Assembly: GCF_001045435.1 (NCBI RefSeq)
Contig: NZ_LFNG01000002.1
Span: forward strand, 1 to 64,000
Length of the DNA: 64,000 bases
Direction: 5' to 3'
Source: Chryseobacterium koreense CCUG 49689
GTDB taxonomy: Bacteria > Bacteroidota > Bacteroidia > Flavobacteriales > Weeksellaceae
The notes below the pieces were generated by a model. It saw only the letters and a list, made by a program, of their open reading frames with translations, had not been told where the DNA came from and did no database searches. Shown one piece after another: positions 17,636 to 26,336 of this stretch. Position 1 is the stretch's first letter. The number at the start of each line of letters is the position of its first letter. A program made the translations under genes and the position numbers.

Positions 17636-18274
17636 ATGGAATACAACACCCAACGAACCCATCTTCACATGCCGGAATACGGCAGAATCATTCAGCAACT
17701 CGTGGAACGCTGCAAAGAACTCCCAACCAAAGAGGAAAGGAATGAACTTGCCACGGCGATTGTAGATTTTATGGGCCAGAGAAATCCCCAGCTTCGGGAT
17801 GAAGAAAATTATAAGCACAAACTTTGGGGACATCTCTATATTCTTGCAGATTATGATCTGGACGTGGATTCGCCGTATCCGTTCCCAACGCGGGAGGAAA
17901 CCCAGGCTAAACCTAAAAGAATGGAATATCCGGTTTTGCAGGGCGAATTTAAGTTCTATGGAAAAAGTATATTGCAGCTGATCGAGAAAGCAATCGAGTT
18001 GGAACCGGGTGAAGAAAAAGACGCGCTGATTCAGGTGATTGCTAACAATATGAAAAAATCCTACAATGTTTACAATAAAGAACATGTTCAGGATGAGGTG
18101 ATTTTCAGACATTTAAAAGATCTTTCAGAAGACCGTTTGGATTTGACTGGAATTGATTCATTGGATAAAAGCAAAATCTACTATGCTTCAAACAGAAGCA
18201 ACAAAAACCAGAAAGGCAGTCAAAACAACCAAAACAGAAGACGAAATTACCACAACAATAAAAATCGAAAATAA
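17636..18274 (+). CDS. DUF4290 domain protein
   Basis: This 212-residue soluble protein is widespread in Bacteroidota directly before murA. The helical core (about 1-175) has EYGRIIQQLVERC, AIVDFMGQRNPQL, HKLWGHLYILADYDLDVDSPYPF and KSYNVYNKEHVQDEVI. The tail (about 180-212) is rich in Asn, Arg, Lys and Gln and looks disordered and basic. The function is unknown. It has a 2-nt gap to murA, so both are surely one transcript, and the conserved pairing suggests a link to cell-wall synthesis (inference). Confidence 0.9.
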   Translation: MEYNTQRTHLHMPEYGRIIQQLVERCKELPTKEERNELATAIVDFMGQRNPQLRDEENYKHKLWGHLYILADYDLDVDSPYPFPTREETQAKPKRMEYPVLQGEFKFYGKSILQLIEKAIELEPGEEKDALIQVIANNMKKSYNVYNKEHVQDEVIFRHLKDLSEDRLDLTGIDSLDKSKIYYASNRSNKNQKGSQNNQNRRRNYHNNKNRK

Positions 18275-18276
18275 GA

Positions 18277-19584
18277 ATGAGCGGAACATTTCAAATCAGA
18301 GGCGGCAAAAGGTTGCATGGCGAAATCACTCCGCAAGGTGCTAAAAATGAGGCCTTACAAATTTTGTGCGCAGTCCTTTTGACTGACGAAGAAGTAAGAG
18401 TCAAAAACATTCCCGACATCCACGATGTGAACCGGCTCATAGAAATCCTGGGCGATTTCGGGGTGAAGATCACCAAAAACGGTCGCGGCGACTATACTTT
18501 CAAAGCGGATTCCGTGAATTTTGACTACATCAAATCCAACGAATTCAAAAAAGACGGTGCAAAACTTCGTGGTTCGATCATGCTTTTAGGTCCGATGCTC
18601 GCAAAATACGGGGAAGCATATATGCCGACTCCGGGTGGCGACAAAATCGGGAGAAGACGTTTGGATACGCATTTCCAGGGCTTGGTGGAATTGGGAGCAG
18701 AATTTCACTATGACGAACAGGAATATTATTATTCATTAAAGGCAAAAGAGCTCAACGGAAAATTTATTTTGTTGGAAGAAGCCTCCGTCACCGGAACTGC
18801 AAATATTTTAATGGCAGCGGTTTTGGCCAAAGGAAAAACCAGAATCTACAACGCCGCTTGCGAACCTTACTTGCAGCAACTCTGCAAGATGCTCAACAGA
18901 ATGGGCGCCAATATTTCGGGAATCGGTTCCAACCTTTTGACGATTGAAGGCGTTTCCCATCTTCGAGGAACCGAACACACGATGCTTCCGGATATGGTGG
19001 AAATCGGTTCTTGGATTGGTCTGGCTGCGATGACCAAATCCGAAATCACGATCAAAAACGTGAACTGGAACCAACTTGGCGTCATTCCGAATACCTTCAG
19101 AAAATTAGGAATCCAACTGGAGCAAAGAGGAGACGATATCTACATCCCGTCACAGGAAAACTACAAAATCCACAAATTTATAGACGGGTCGATTCTGACA
19201 ATTTCAGATGCACCTTGGCCGGGATTCACCCCCGACTTATTGTCAATTATATTAGTTGTTGCGACCCAGGCGCAAGGAACGGTGCTCATTCACCAAAAAA
19301 TGTTCGAATCCAGATTATTCTTTGTGGACAAACTCATTGACATGGGAGCACAAATCATTCTCTGCGATCCGCACCGCGCCACAGTGGTCGGTTTGAACCA
19401 CGAGTCGCCCCTTCGCGGAACCACGATGACTTCACCCGACATCAGGGCCGGAAACGCATTGTTGATTGCGGCGCTTTCAGCCGAAGGGAAATCCATCATC
19501 CACAATATAGAGCAAATAGACCGCGGTTATGAGAATATCGACGGAAGATTGAAAGCGTTGGGAGCGGATATTGAGCGGATTTAG
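18277..19584 (+). CDS. murA: UDP-N-acetylglucosamine 1-carboxyvinyltransferase
   Basis: MurA makes the first committed step of peptidoglycan synthesis, adding enolpyruvate from PEP to UDP-GlcNAc. The 435 residues have the twofold inside-out barrel pattern; the N-terminal KxLHGE and C-terminal RAGNALLIAALSAEG blocks are seen. The active-site loop reads PTPGGDKIGRRRLD: Asp122 stands where E. coli has the fosfomycin-reactive Cys115. Enzymes with this Asp (for example in mycobacteria and chlamydiae) are insensitive to fosfomycin (established). It is cotranscribed with DUF4290. Confidence 0.95.
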   Translation: MSGTFQIRGGKRLHGEITPQGAKNEALQILCAVLLTDEEVRVKNIPDIHDVNRLIEILGDFGVKITKNGRGDYTFKADSVNFDYIKSNEFKKDGAKLRGSIMLLGPMLAKYGEAYMPTPGGDKIGRRRLDTHFQGLVELGAEFHYDEQEYYYSLKAKELNGKFILLEEASVTGTANILMAAVLAKGKTRIYNAACEPYLQQLCKMLNRMGANISGIGSNLLTIEGVSHLRGTEHTMLPDMVEIGSWIGLAAMTKSEITIKNVNWNQLGVIPNTFRKLGIQLEQRGDDIYIPSQENYKIHKFIDGSILTISDAPWPGFTPDLLSIILVVATQAQGTVLIHQKMFESRLFFVDKLIDMGAQIILCDPHRATVVGLNHESPLRGTTMTSPDIRAGNALLIAALSAEGKSIIHNIEQIDRGYENIDGRLKALGADIERI

Positions 19585-19686
19585 ACTGAAGTGGTGAAGT
19601 GGTTTAAATGTAGGGACTCCTTTTTATATCTAAATATATCTTATTGATTTTGTCTTAACTAAAAACCCAGGTCTCCCAACTTTTTT

Positions 19687-19694
19687 TATCTTTG
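19687..19694 (+). promoter_or_regulatory. -7 box of der (TATCTTTG)
   Basis: TATCTTTG fits TAnnTTTG and lies 108 bp before the der ATG. The 13-mer TCTTAACTAAAAA occurs twice around it (19653-19665 and 19733-19745); the second copy would be in the leader. Confidence 0.55.
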
Positions 19695-19802
19695 CAAAAA
19701 TTTTTTGGGCTTCAAAAGTTGAAGTAACCCATTCTTAACTAAAAATGATTTCGCCAGATTAGTTGTGTTTTAGCACGCTGCGCGAAGTTGAAGAGAAAAT
19801 TT

Positions 19803-21110
19803 ATGAGCAATATTGTCGCAATCGTTGGACGACCCAACGTAGGAAAATCCACCCTGTTTAACCGTTTACTTGAAAGAAGAGAGGCCATCGTAGATTCTAC
19901 AGCCGGCGTCACCCGTGACCGCCATTATGGAAAATCCGATTGGAATGGGGTAGAGTTCACCGTAATTGATACCGGTGGTTACGAAGTAAATACGGAAGAT
20001 GTTTTCCAGGAAGAAATCTCCAAACAGGTTCAGTTGGCCATTGATGAAGCCACTTCCATCATCTTTATGCTGAATGTGGAAGAAGGCTTGACCGATACGG
20101 ATCAGGAGATTTTCGAAATGCTCCGCCGTTCCAACAAACCGACTTATATCGTGGTCAACAAAGTAGATTCTGCAAAAGAAGAGTTGGCGGCCACTGAATT
20201 TTACCAATTAGGTATTGATAAATACTACACTTTATCTTCCGCAACCGGTTCCGGAACAGGAGAATTGCTGGATGATATTGTCAAAGATTTCCCGACCACC
20301 GAATACAAGGATCCATTTGAAGGATTGCCGAAAATTACCATCGCAGGAAGACCGAATGTAGGAAAATCTACCTTAACCAACGCTTTATTGGATGCTGAAA
20401 GAAACATCGTGACCGATATTGCCGGGACCACCCGGGATTCCATCCAGACGCTTTACAATAAATTCGGGCACGAATTCGTGCTTGTCGATACTGCGGGAAT
20501 GCGCAGAAAAGCAAAAGTGAAGGAGGATTTGGAATTTTATTCTGTGATGCGATCGGTTCGCTCGATCGAGTATTCAGATGTGGTGATCATCATGGTGGAT
20601 GCTACTCTGGGTTGGGAAAGCCAAGACATGAACATTTTTGGTTTGGCCCAAAAGAACAGGAAAGGAATCGTGATCCTGGTCAACAAGTGGGATTTGGTGG
20701 AAAAGGAAACCAATACGATGCGTGATTTCGAGAACGCCATCAAAGCAAAAATCGGTCAGTTTACCGATATTCCGATCCTTTTTATTTCGGCTTTAACCAA
20801 GCAAAGAATCCTGAAAGCGGTGGATGTGGCGATGGAAGTTTACCAAAACAGGGCAAAAAAGATCAAAACCTCAAAATTGAATGAAGTGATGCTTCCGGTT
20901 TTTGAACAAACTCCGCCGCCTGCAATCAAAGGGAAATATGTTAAAATCAAATATTGCGTTCAGCTTCCCACACCGAGTCCGCAATTTGTGTTTTTCTGCA
21001 ACCTTCCGCAATATGTGAAGGAGCCGTATAAAAGGTTTACAGAGAATCAGCTTCGGAAGCAGTTTGGTTTTACGGGAGTTCCAATTGAGGTGTATTTTAG
21101 ACAGAAGTGA
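19803..21110 (+). CDS. der: Ribosome-assembly GTPase Der (EngA)
   Basis: This 435-residue double GTPase is needed for 50S subunit maturation. It has two G domains: GRPNVGKST at about 8-16 with DTGG and NKVD, and a second GRPNVGKST at about 183-191 with DTAGMRRKAK and NKWD. The C-terminal KH-like domain ends in GVPIEVYFRQK. I use ATG 19803 (MSNIVAIVGRP), as the frame upstream only adds a TTG-initiated pentapeptide. The stop codon TGA (21108-21110) overlaps the first bases of an octamer array. Confidence 0.95.
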   Translation: MSNIVAIVGRPNVGKSTLFNRLLERREAIVDSTAGVTRDRHYGKSDWNGVEFTVIDTGGYEVNTEDVFQEEISKQVQLAIDEATSIIFMLNVEEGLTDTDQEIFEMLRRSNKPTYIVVNKVDSAKEELAATEFYQLGIDKYYTLSSATGSGTGELLDDIVKDFPTTEYKDPFEGLPKITIAGRPNVGKSTLTNALLDAERNIVTDIAGTTRDSIQTLYNKFGHEFVLVDTAGMRRKAKVKEDLEFYSVMRSVRSIEYSDVVIIMVDATLGWESQDMNIFGLAQKNRKGIVILVNKWDLVEKETNTMRDFENAIKAKIGQFTDIPILFISALTKQRILKAVDVAMEVYQNRAKKIKTSKLNEVMLPVFEQTPPPAIKGKYVKIKYCVQLPTPSPQFVFFCNLPQYVKEPYKRFTENQLRKQFGFTGVPIEVYFRQK

Positions 21111-21172
21111 TGTGGTGATGTGATGATGTGGTGATGTGATGATGTGGTGATGTGGTGATTTGGCGATTTGGA
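21109..21172 (+). repeat. Octamer array, eight units of GATGTGRT
   Basis: Eight consecutive 8-mers: GATGTGGT, GATGTGAT, GATGTGGT, GATGTGAT, GATGTGGT, GATGTGGT, then GATTTGGC and GATTTGGA. It begins in the der stop codon and ends 42 bp before the four-helix-bundle ATG. The same unit in reverse orientation makes the array 21606-21661. Confidence 0.9.
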
Positions 21173-21214
21173 TTGAGTTTGTAGATTTTGGTATTTTTGA
21201 TAAAATTATTTATC

Positions 21215-21571
21215 ATGGAAAGAAAAAATGAAATCTTAGACCTGGGAATTGAATTCGCATTGCAAATTATTGAATTCACAGAATTATTAGAAAATCAGCG
21301 CAAATTTGTCATTGCAAATCAACTGATGAAAGCCGGAACATCGATTGGAGCAAATATTTTCGAAGCTCAATCTGCGGAAAGCAGAGCTGATTTTATCCAT
21401 AAATTGAAAATATCGGATAAGGAATCAAAAGAAGCCGAGTTTTGGTTATTGCTGTGCGAACTAGCGCCATCATATCCATTCAATCCAGAATTAAAATCAA
21501 AGTTGTTGAGTATCCAAAAATTACTCTCCAAAATAATTTCTTCTTCAAAAATAAACAATAAATCGAATTAG
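21215..21571 (+). CDS. Four-helix-bundle protein (S23/TIGR02436-like)
   Basis: The 118 residues are almost entirely helical. The motif path is LGIEFALQIIEFTELL, RKFVIANQLMKAGTSIGANIFEAQ, DFIHKLKISDKESKEAEFWL and LLSIQKLLSKIISSSK. The block KAGTSIGANIxEAQ is the hallmark of the family first met as ORFs in 23S rRNA intervening sequences and later as free-standing genes. The structure is a pentamer-forming bundle; the function is unknown. I start at ATG 21215 (MERKNEIL), because the longer frame uses a TTG and would add a non-family tail. It is flanked on both sides by octamer arrays in inverted orientation. Confidence 0.9.
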   Translation: MERKNEILDLGIEFALQIIEFTELLENQRKFVIANQLMKAGTSIGANIFEAQSAESRADFIHKLKISDKESKEAEFWLLLCELAPSYPFNPELKSKLLSIQKLLSKIISSSKINNKSN

Positions 21572-21605
21572 TTGACGGAAATTCAAATCAACCATCAACG
21601 CAACA

Positions 21606-21661
21606 ACACATCGACAAATCAACAAATCAACACATCGTCACATCGACAAATCAACACATCA
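21606..21661 (-). repeat. Octamer array, seven units, inverted relative to 21109-21172
   Basis: On the plus strand the units are ACACATCG, ACAAATCA, ACAAATCA, ACACATCG, TCACATCG, ACAAATCA, ACACATCA. On the minus strand they read GATGTGTY or GATTTGTY, the same family as GATGTGRT. The array ends 2 nt before the upp ATG and so forms the upp leader. Confidence 0.9.
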
Positions 21662-21663
21662 AA

Positions 21664-22314
21664 ATGGTAACAATTCTCTCCGACCGATTTTCCCTTGTCA
21701 ATTCTTGGATCAATGATTTAAGAAACACCGAAGTTCAGCTTGATCGTATGAAGTTCCGCAGAAATATGGAACGGATCGGTGAAATAGCGGCATTTGAAAT
21801 TTCAAAAGGTTTGGAACAAAAAGAAATGGAAATCCAAACCCCATTAGATAAAATTAAAGTTAAAGAAATTGCAGTGCAGCCGGTAATTACGACTATTTTG
21901 CGAGCCGGAGTTCCTTTATTTCAGGGAATTTTGAATTATTTTGATAAAGCGGATTGCGGATTTGTGGCCGCTTACAGAAAACACGATGCCAACGATTATT
22001 TTTCCATCAAACAAGATTATCTGACTTGTCCGAATATTGACGGGCGACCGTTAATTGTGGCCGATCCCATGTTGGCAACCGGTGCAAGTTTGATCGAGGC
22101 CTTGAAAGATTTGCTGAATCACGGGAAACCGACCCAGCTTCATATTGTGGCCGCCATCGCATCAAGACAGGGAATGGAGACCCTTGAAAGAGCATATCCG
22201 GAAGCAAATATATGGATCGGGGCACTGGATGAAAACCTGACTTCAAAAGGTTATATCACACCAGGTTTGGGCGATGCGGGAGATTTGTCTTATGGCGAAA
22301 AATTGCAAAGGTAA
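21664..22314 (+). CDS. upp: Uracil phosphoribosyltransferase
   Basis: Upp salvages uracil: uracil + PRPP gives UMP + PPi. The protein has 216 residues. The PRPP-binding motif is DPMLATGAS (about 134-142), the usual form for the family, and the uracil-binding C-terminal part is YITPGLGDAGDLSYG. ATPILRAGxP appears here as TTILRAGVPLFQG. The leader is the inverted octamer array; no promoter box is clear, so transcription may start in or before the four-helix gene. Confidence 0.93.
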   Translation: MVTILSDRFSLVNSWINDLRNTEVQLDRMKFRRNMERIGEIAAFEISKGLEQKEMEIQTPLDKIKVKEIAVQPVITTILRAGVPLFQGILNYFDKADCGFVAAYRKHDANDYFSIKQDYLTCPNIDGRPLIVADPMLATGASLIEALKDLLNHGKPTQLHIVAAIASRQGMETLERAYPEANIWIGALDENLTSKGYITPGLGDAGDLSYGEKLQR

Positions 22315-22582
22315 CCAGATCAACAACTTGAATTCACCAAAAGTTTAGGCGCAAAAAAAAGGAAAGATTTGGACAGGGTTCCATTTCAAAGACTTGATTG
22401 CCGAGTACATCAGCTAATTTGGTCTTAAAGGCAGAAAGAGAATTAACCAAAAATTTCCTTATTTGGGAACAGTAAAGTTAAGAAATTCTTTTAAATAAAT
22501 ACCAGTTTTGATTTTTTTTTGTGGTGATTTTTGTCAAGAAAGTGATGGTTTGAAAATCATTGATTTCTATTTTTCCCCGCAC

Positions 22583-22882
22583 TTATTTCTTGTAAACTTC
22601 TTTCACTTCAATAGGTTGGGCTCCGCAAACAGACATTCGCCTCAACGGATGATAGGTTATCCAAACTTTTTTTCCCTGTGACAAGTTCGGGATTTTTGTG
22701 GCAATCTCTGTTACTTCGTAATTTGTACCATTTTTGTCTTGCAGTAGGTAGTTGCATTTTTCAGATTTCAGGGCGGTCATTTCCGTGAATCTATCGGGTG
22801 CAGCATCTGTATCGGATTTGGCGGTATTGGTCATCATGCAGGAAATTGGGAATACCATTATTGTTAAAATTAAACTTTTCAT
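22583..22882 (-). CDS. Small lipoprotein of unknown function
   Basis: The 99 residues have a short signal and lipobox FPISC (Cys15). The mature part of about 84 residues contains KCNYLLQDKNGTNYEV, IPNLSQGKKVWITYHPLRR and a second Cys in VCGAQPIEV. The KKVWITYHPLRR-type strand pattern recalls small OB-like secreted proteins annotated as hypothetical in flavobacteria. No function can be given. It lies downstream of the large T9SS cargo gene on the same strand but behind a terminator, so it is probably separately transcribed. Confidence 0.7.
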   Translation of the reverse strand: MKSLILTIMVFPISCMMTNTAKSDTDAAPDRFTEMTALKSEKCNYLLQDKNGTNYEVTEIATKIPNLSQGKKVWITYHPLRRMSVCGAQPIEVKEVYKK

Positions 22883-22898
22883 AAGATTGGTATTAAAA

Positions 22899-22925
22899 AA
22901 AGCTGCTGAATTTCTCAGCAGCTTT
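22899..22925 (-). terminator. Rho-independent terminator of the T9SS cargo gene
   Basis: Minus strand: AAAGCTGCTGA, a 5-nt loop, TCAGCAGCTTT followed by a T run at 22898-22895 and beyond. The 11-bp stem lies 23 bp after the stop at 22948. Confidence 0.88.
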
Positions 22926-22947
22926 CGGTTTTCAAATTAATGATTAT

Positions 22948-25845
22948 TTACTTCACCAGTAATTTTTTCGAGTAGGTTTTTGTGCCATCTGAAATTTTCA
23001 CCATGTAAAGTCCTTTCGGTGCGTAAGACATATCGAATTCTGTTTCATATCCTGTGCCAGCTCTGAAAAGACGTTTTTTAAGTACTTCCTGTCCGGCTGC
23101 ATTATACAGATCCATGTCCACCATTTTGTTCATTTCCTTGTCATTCAAAATCACTTTGAATTTGTTGTTTCCGGTATTGGCAACCAACACGTTGTTGCTG
23201 TCCATTTCCACATTTGAAACTGCTAGATTATCGTTGGTGCAAACATCCAGTGTCCAATCTAGAAGTGTTCCGCCGTCTAGGTTTGACATATCTGTAATGA
23301 CCAGTTTCCAGTCACCTGTCATCAATTTGCCATTAAATGCAGAAAGTGGTGATTCCGGTTTGAATGTTCCTGTGAATGGGGCAGTACCTGCAGAAATAGC
23401 TGTAGTAGCATCATCATCAAAAACGGTATTGGTGTAATTGTCGCCAGAACCTCCTCTTCGGTTGGACAAGATGACTTCAGTGTTATCTGGAGCAACCAAT
23501 TTGATTACCATGTCGCCATCCCAAGAGTGGAGCAGATTGATTCTTACTTTCACTTTGGTTACTGCGCCTCCGTTTGGATAGTTCACGATTGAAGTGGTCA
23601 CTGTGCCACTGTTTGGTCCAATCGGATATTGCGTATTGTTGGTTTTAGCGATGCACGCTGAGTTGACGATTGTTTTGGTGACCACATCGTTTGCAGGGAC
23701 CGCGTCATTGGCCAGCATGGTTTTGGCAGTAAGATTATAGGTCTTAATGGTGTTGAAATTATACGGTGTGGTAAAAGTATAATTCAATGAAGTTCCAGCC
23801 GGAATTGGGGTAGTCACAGTTTCGTTTACGAATGCTCCACCATCTACATTATAGGCAACCGGAAGATTGGTAATGGTTTGGGTTCCCTTATTTGAAATCT
23901 TCACCTTGATCGGTTGGGAATTCAAGTAACCGCCGGAGTTTGGATCGGTGATGTCATCCATTGCAGCATCCCACTGAAATACGTGATCTACATTTTTGGT
24001 AATGCCGTCGTTTGTTGTGTCTTCATCGCCACTTAGGGATGTTCCCGCATAAATGGCGTAAGTCTGACCTTCAGTTCCCAAGTTCGCTTTCGCAGTAAAC
24101 GTGTAATCTGCCGTGGCACCTGATGCTAAAGGTCCTGCAAAAGTTTCGGTGGCAATAGTGGTTCCATTTACTTTAAACAAAACTGGGATATTGCTTTGTG
24201 CATCAGTACCGTAATTGTAAACTTTTACTTTTACTGTTTCTGCATTGCTCAAAGCTCCGGAAACAGGTGTGTCAATGCTGACCACCCCAACATCTTTCAA
24301 GAAATTGGGTGCAATTTTGAAAACTCCCACTACATTTTTTCTGCCGCTGTTCATATATTCTGTATCGTACCACATTGTTTTGTAGTCAGCCGGGTCGATA
24401 TCGATTTTTGAATAATCCCCGTATCTTCCACCAGGAATGTTTGCGTTCCCTTCTTTGATGATGGTTTCTGCAACAGTCATTGTTCCAAGTGGATCTACCG
24501 CTTTTCGGCCGGTATAGTAGGAACCTACGTATTTATTTCCCGGACCGCCCATGGCAGTGTATCCCATCCCGATATTTCCTTGCACGTCCATGATCAAACT
24601 GGCGTTCCATGCGTGTTTTCCATTGGCTGCTGTATAGGTTCCCTCCTGATAAATCGTCCAGGGTTGCCCATCAGCTGGTTGACGAAGCTCAAACCAACGA
24701 ATTCCCGCTAGTTTTCCTGTGGCGGCAGTGTTGACCACGAAATTGAAAACCGCGGAATTGTGATCCCCAAATTTTCTAAACTGTGCCTGGTTCATAATGG
24801 TAGCCTGCAATGCGTCAATGGTGGCACCTCCATTTGGCTGAGGTAAATTATAAAAACTTCCCCCGTCAAAAACACCTACGAAAGGTTGGGTGTTGAGCTG
24901 TACTGGTTGCGACATTACAGAGGCACTTGGATTTGCCCAATTCACAGTGAGGTTCCACAATTTGAGGTGGTCCTGAGAAACGCCGCTCCATGCATCATCC
25001 TGCATGTAAACGATTGGGACATTACCAGCAGCTGGTGCATTTGGATCCGAAAGGGTGAAAAATTGCGGGCTGTAAAAACCTGAAGTCACAAGTCCCGGAA
25101 GCGGAAATGCCAATATTTTTGCAGAAGGGTCACCTGCCAACATTTTTTCTCTTTCAAAAGCATAAACTTTGTTGGTAGAAGAAGTGTTATCAGTCATATA
25201 ATACCCATCACTCCAAACTGAAAGTTTCTGATAGTCAGTGACAGATGAATAGGTGTAAACATTCCAGCCGGAAGTCACAGGATCTGCAGTTTTAGAAACC
25301 GCCACATAAGCGCCGCTTCCCAAAAGCGTCACAACCCATCTGTTCGCGATGTGGTCATAAGATGCGGTAAGGTCGCAGCAGCCATTAGTTCCGAAAATAT
25401 TTGATGGTGCCAATTGACCTGTTAAAGGATTTCCGGATTTGTCAAAAATTCGGAATCCGGTGTTGAATACCACAAATACATGATTCGGTCCCACTGCCAA
25501 AGCAGGGTCAGTTGGTTGCGAGGTAGAAGCTGCCGCATCAAAAACCAGACTCGGTGTCTTCCCCGGAATAAGCTGTTCCAGCGGATTTCTATTCAGCACA
25601 TGAATATCGTCTGTTTTCTGAGGATCTTTCCCCGGCAGGATATTGTGTTTGTAATAGCGGCGGTCTTTCATTTCGCCGCCCTTGTCTACAAATGGTTCCA
25701 GATTTGTTCTGCTTGCCAAAGATGGCATTTCAACCATTTTGTCGGCTTGTCCGATAAAGGTCGGTCCTTTTCCTTCTTGCGCGCCCACCATGATGCCGAC
25801 GCATAACATTGCTGCCGAAAGTAATTGGTAAAGTTTTGATTTCAT
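22948..25845 (-). CDS. Large secreted protein with P domain and type IX secretion sorting signal
   Basis: The protein has 965 residues: signal peptide (cut near VGAQ, about 22), a region of about 450 residues resembling beta-propeller-like secreted proteins, then CARDB-like beta repeats (about 515-720). A proprotein-convertase P domain follows (about 735-880, with LLHSWDGDMVIKLVAPDNT, GDWKLVITDMSNLDGG and LLDWTLDVC). Last is a type A C-terminal sorting domain (about 895-965, with MDLYNAAGQEVLKK, YAPKGLYMVKISDG and YSKKLLVK). The sorting domain directs export through T9SS and surface attachment. No protease active site is seen, so the role is unclear. The T9SS component PorT-like gene lies at 35644. 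Confidence 0.9.
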   Translation of the reverse strand: MKSKLYQLLSAAMLCVGIMVGAQEGKGPTFIGQADKMVEMPSLASRTNLEPFVDKGGEMKDRRYYKHNILPGKDPQKTDDIHVLNRNPLEQLIPGKTPSLVFDAAASTSQPTDPALAVGPNHVFVVFNTGFRIFDKSGNPLTGQLAPSNIFGTNGCCDLTASYDHIANRWVVTLLGSGAYVAVSKTADPVTSGWNVYTYSSVTDYQKLSVWSDGYYMTDNTSSTNKVYAFEREKMLAGDPSAKILAFPLPGLVTSGFYSPQFFTLSDPNAPAAGNVPIVYMQDDAWSGVSQDHLKLWNLTVNWANPSASVMSQPVQLNTQPFVGVFDGGSFYNLPQPNGGATIDALQATIMNQAQFRKFGDHNSAVFNFVVNTAATGKLAGIRWFELRQPADGQPWTIYQEGTYTAANGKHAWNASLIMDVQGNIGMGYTAMGGPGNKYVGSYYTGRKAVDPLGTMTVAETIIKEGNANIPGGRYGDYSKIDIDPADYKTMWYDTEYMNSGRKNVVGVFKIAPNFLKDVGVVSIDTPVSGALSNAETVKVKVYNYGTDAQSNIPVLFKVNGTTIATETFAGPLASGATADYTFTAKANLGTEGQTYAIYAGTSLSGDEDTTNDGITKNVDHVFQWDAAMDDITDPNSGGYLNSQPIKVKISNKGTQTITNLPVAYNVDGGAFVNETVTTPIPAGTSLNYTFTTPYNFNTIKTYNLTAKTMLANDAVPANDVVTKTIVNSACIAKTNNTQYPIGPNSGTVTTSIVNYPNGGAVTKVKVRINLLHSWDGDMVIKLVAPDNTEVILSNRRGGSGDNYTNTVFDDDATTAISAGTAPFTGTFKPESPLSAFNGKLMTGDWKLVITDMSNLDGGTLLDWTLDVCTNDNLAVSNVEMDSNNVLVANTGNNKFKVILNDKEMNKMVDMDLYNAAGQEVLKKRLFRAGTGYETEFDMSYAPKGLYMVKISDGTKTYSKKLLVK

Positions 25846-26048
25846 TTTAAATTTTAGTTTGGAAATATTGCGTCTAAAATACTAATTATTGTGAAATATT
25901 TAAGAAAATTTTAATAATTTAATTTTACGAAAACATTAATTCGGTAAAGAAATCTAATAGACAGGGCTTTTCTCATAAAAATATGATAATACTTTTGGTG
26001 ATTATATAACCATCACATGGCATTTTGACCTTCAAGCCACAAAAAAAA

Positions 26049-26070
26049 GCTGCCGAAAAAGCTCGACAGC
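26049..26070 (-). terminator. Terminator hairpin behind the sorting-domain remnant
   Basis: GCTGCCGA / TCGACAGC (one mismatch) with an A-run on the plus strand (T-run on the minus strand) at 26041-26048. It lies where the terminator of the decayed gene would be. Confidence 0.6.
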
Positions 26071-26093
26071 ATCCGTTTTGGAGTGATCGTGAA

Positions 26094-26258
26094 ATTATTT
26101 GCCAGTAATTTTTGGAGAATATGGCGATTCCATCCAATTTCTGTAACAGGTAAATTCCCTTCTGTGCAGAAGACTTTTCGAAATCTGTTTCGCTCTTGCT
26201 GCATTTTTGAACAGTCATTTTTCAGGATTTCCTGTAATGCAGTGTCATACAAATCCAA
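26094..26258 (-). pseudogene. Remnant of a second T9SS type A sorting domain
   Basis: The minus strand starts with LDLYDTALQEILKND, aligning with MDLYNAAGQEVLKKR of the neighbouring intact cargo protein. The next frame gives ETDFEKSSAQKGIYLLQKLDG, aligning with ETEFDMSYAPKGLYMVKISDG. The first frame resumes with LQKLLANN, matching YSKKLLVK. Two compensating frameshifts thus break the reading. Only the last 55 or so codons and the terminator are left, so the N-terminal cargo part was deleted. Confidence 0.8.
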
Positions 26259-26336
26259 TCTACAATATTGTTCCTAGTCCATTCAAAAAACATCGTCTTT
26301 GGGATATTTCCAACCAAAAAAAGAAGTCCTAATATC

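Larger units (their letters stand above)
25846..26336. other. Intergenic region with a sorting-domain remnant
   Basis: 25846-26040 holds the promoter side of the T9SS cargo gene (a TATTTTAG-like box on the minus strand near 25876-25883) and nothing else recognised. 26041-26258 is the decayed sorting domain and its terminator (separate entries). 26259-26336 shows nothing. Confidence 0.5.

Noticed and set aside
22315-22582. Possible remnant gene on the minus strand after upp
   Set aside because: A short readable stretch near 22370-22450 has no recognisable motif and no start; not enough to support a feature.
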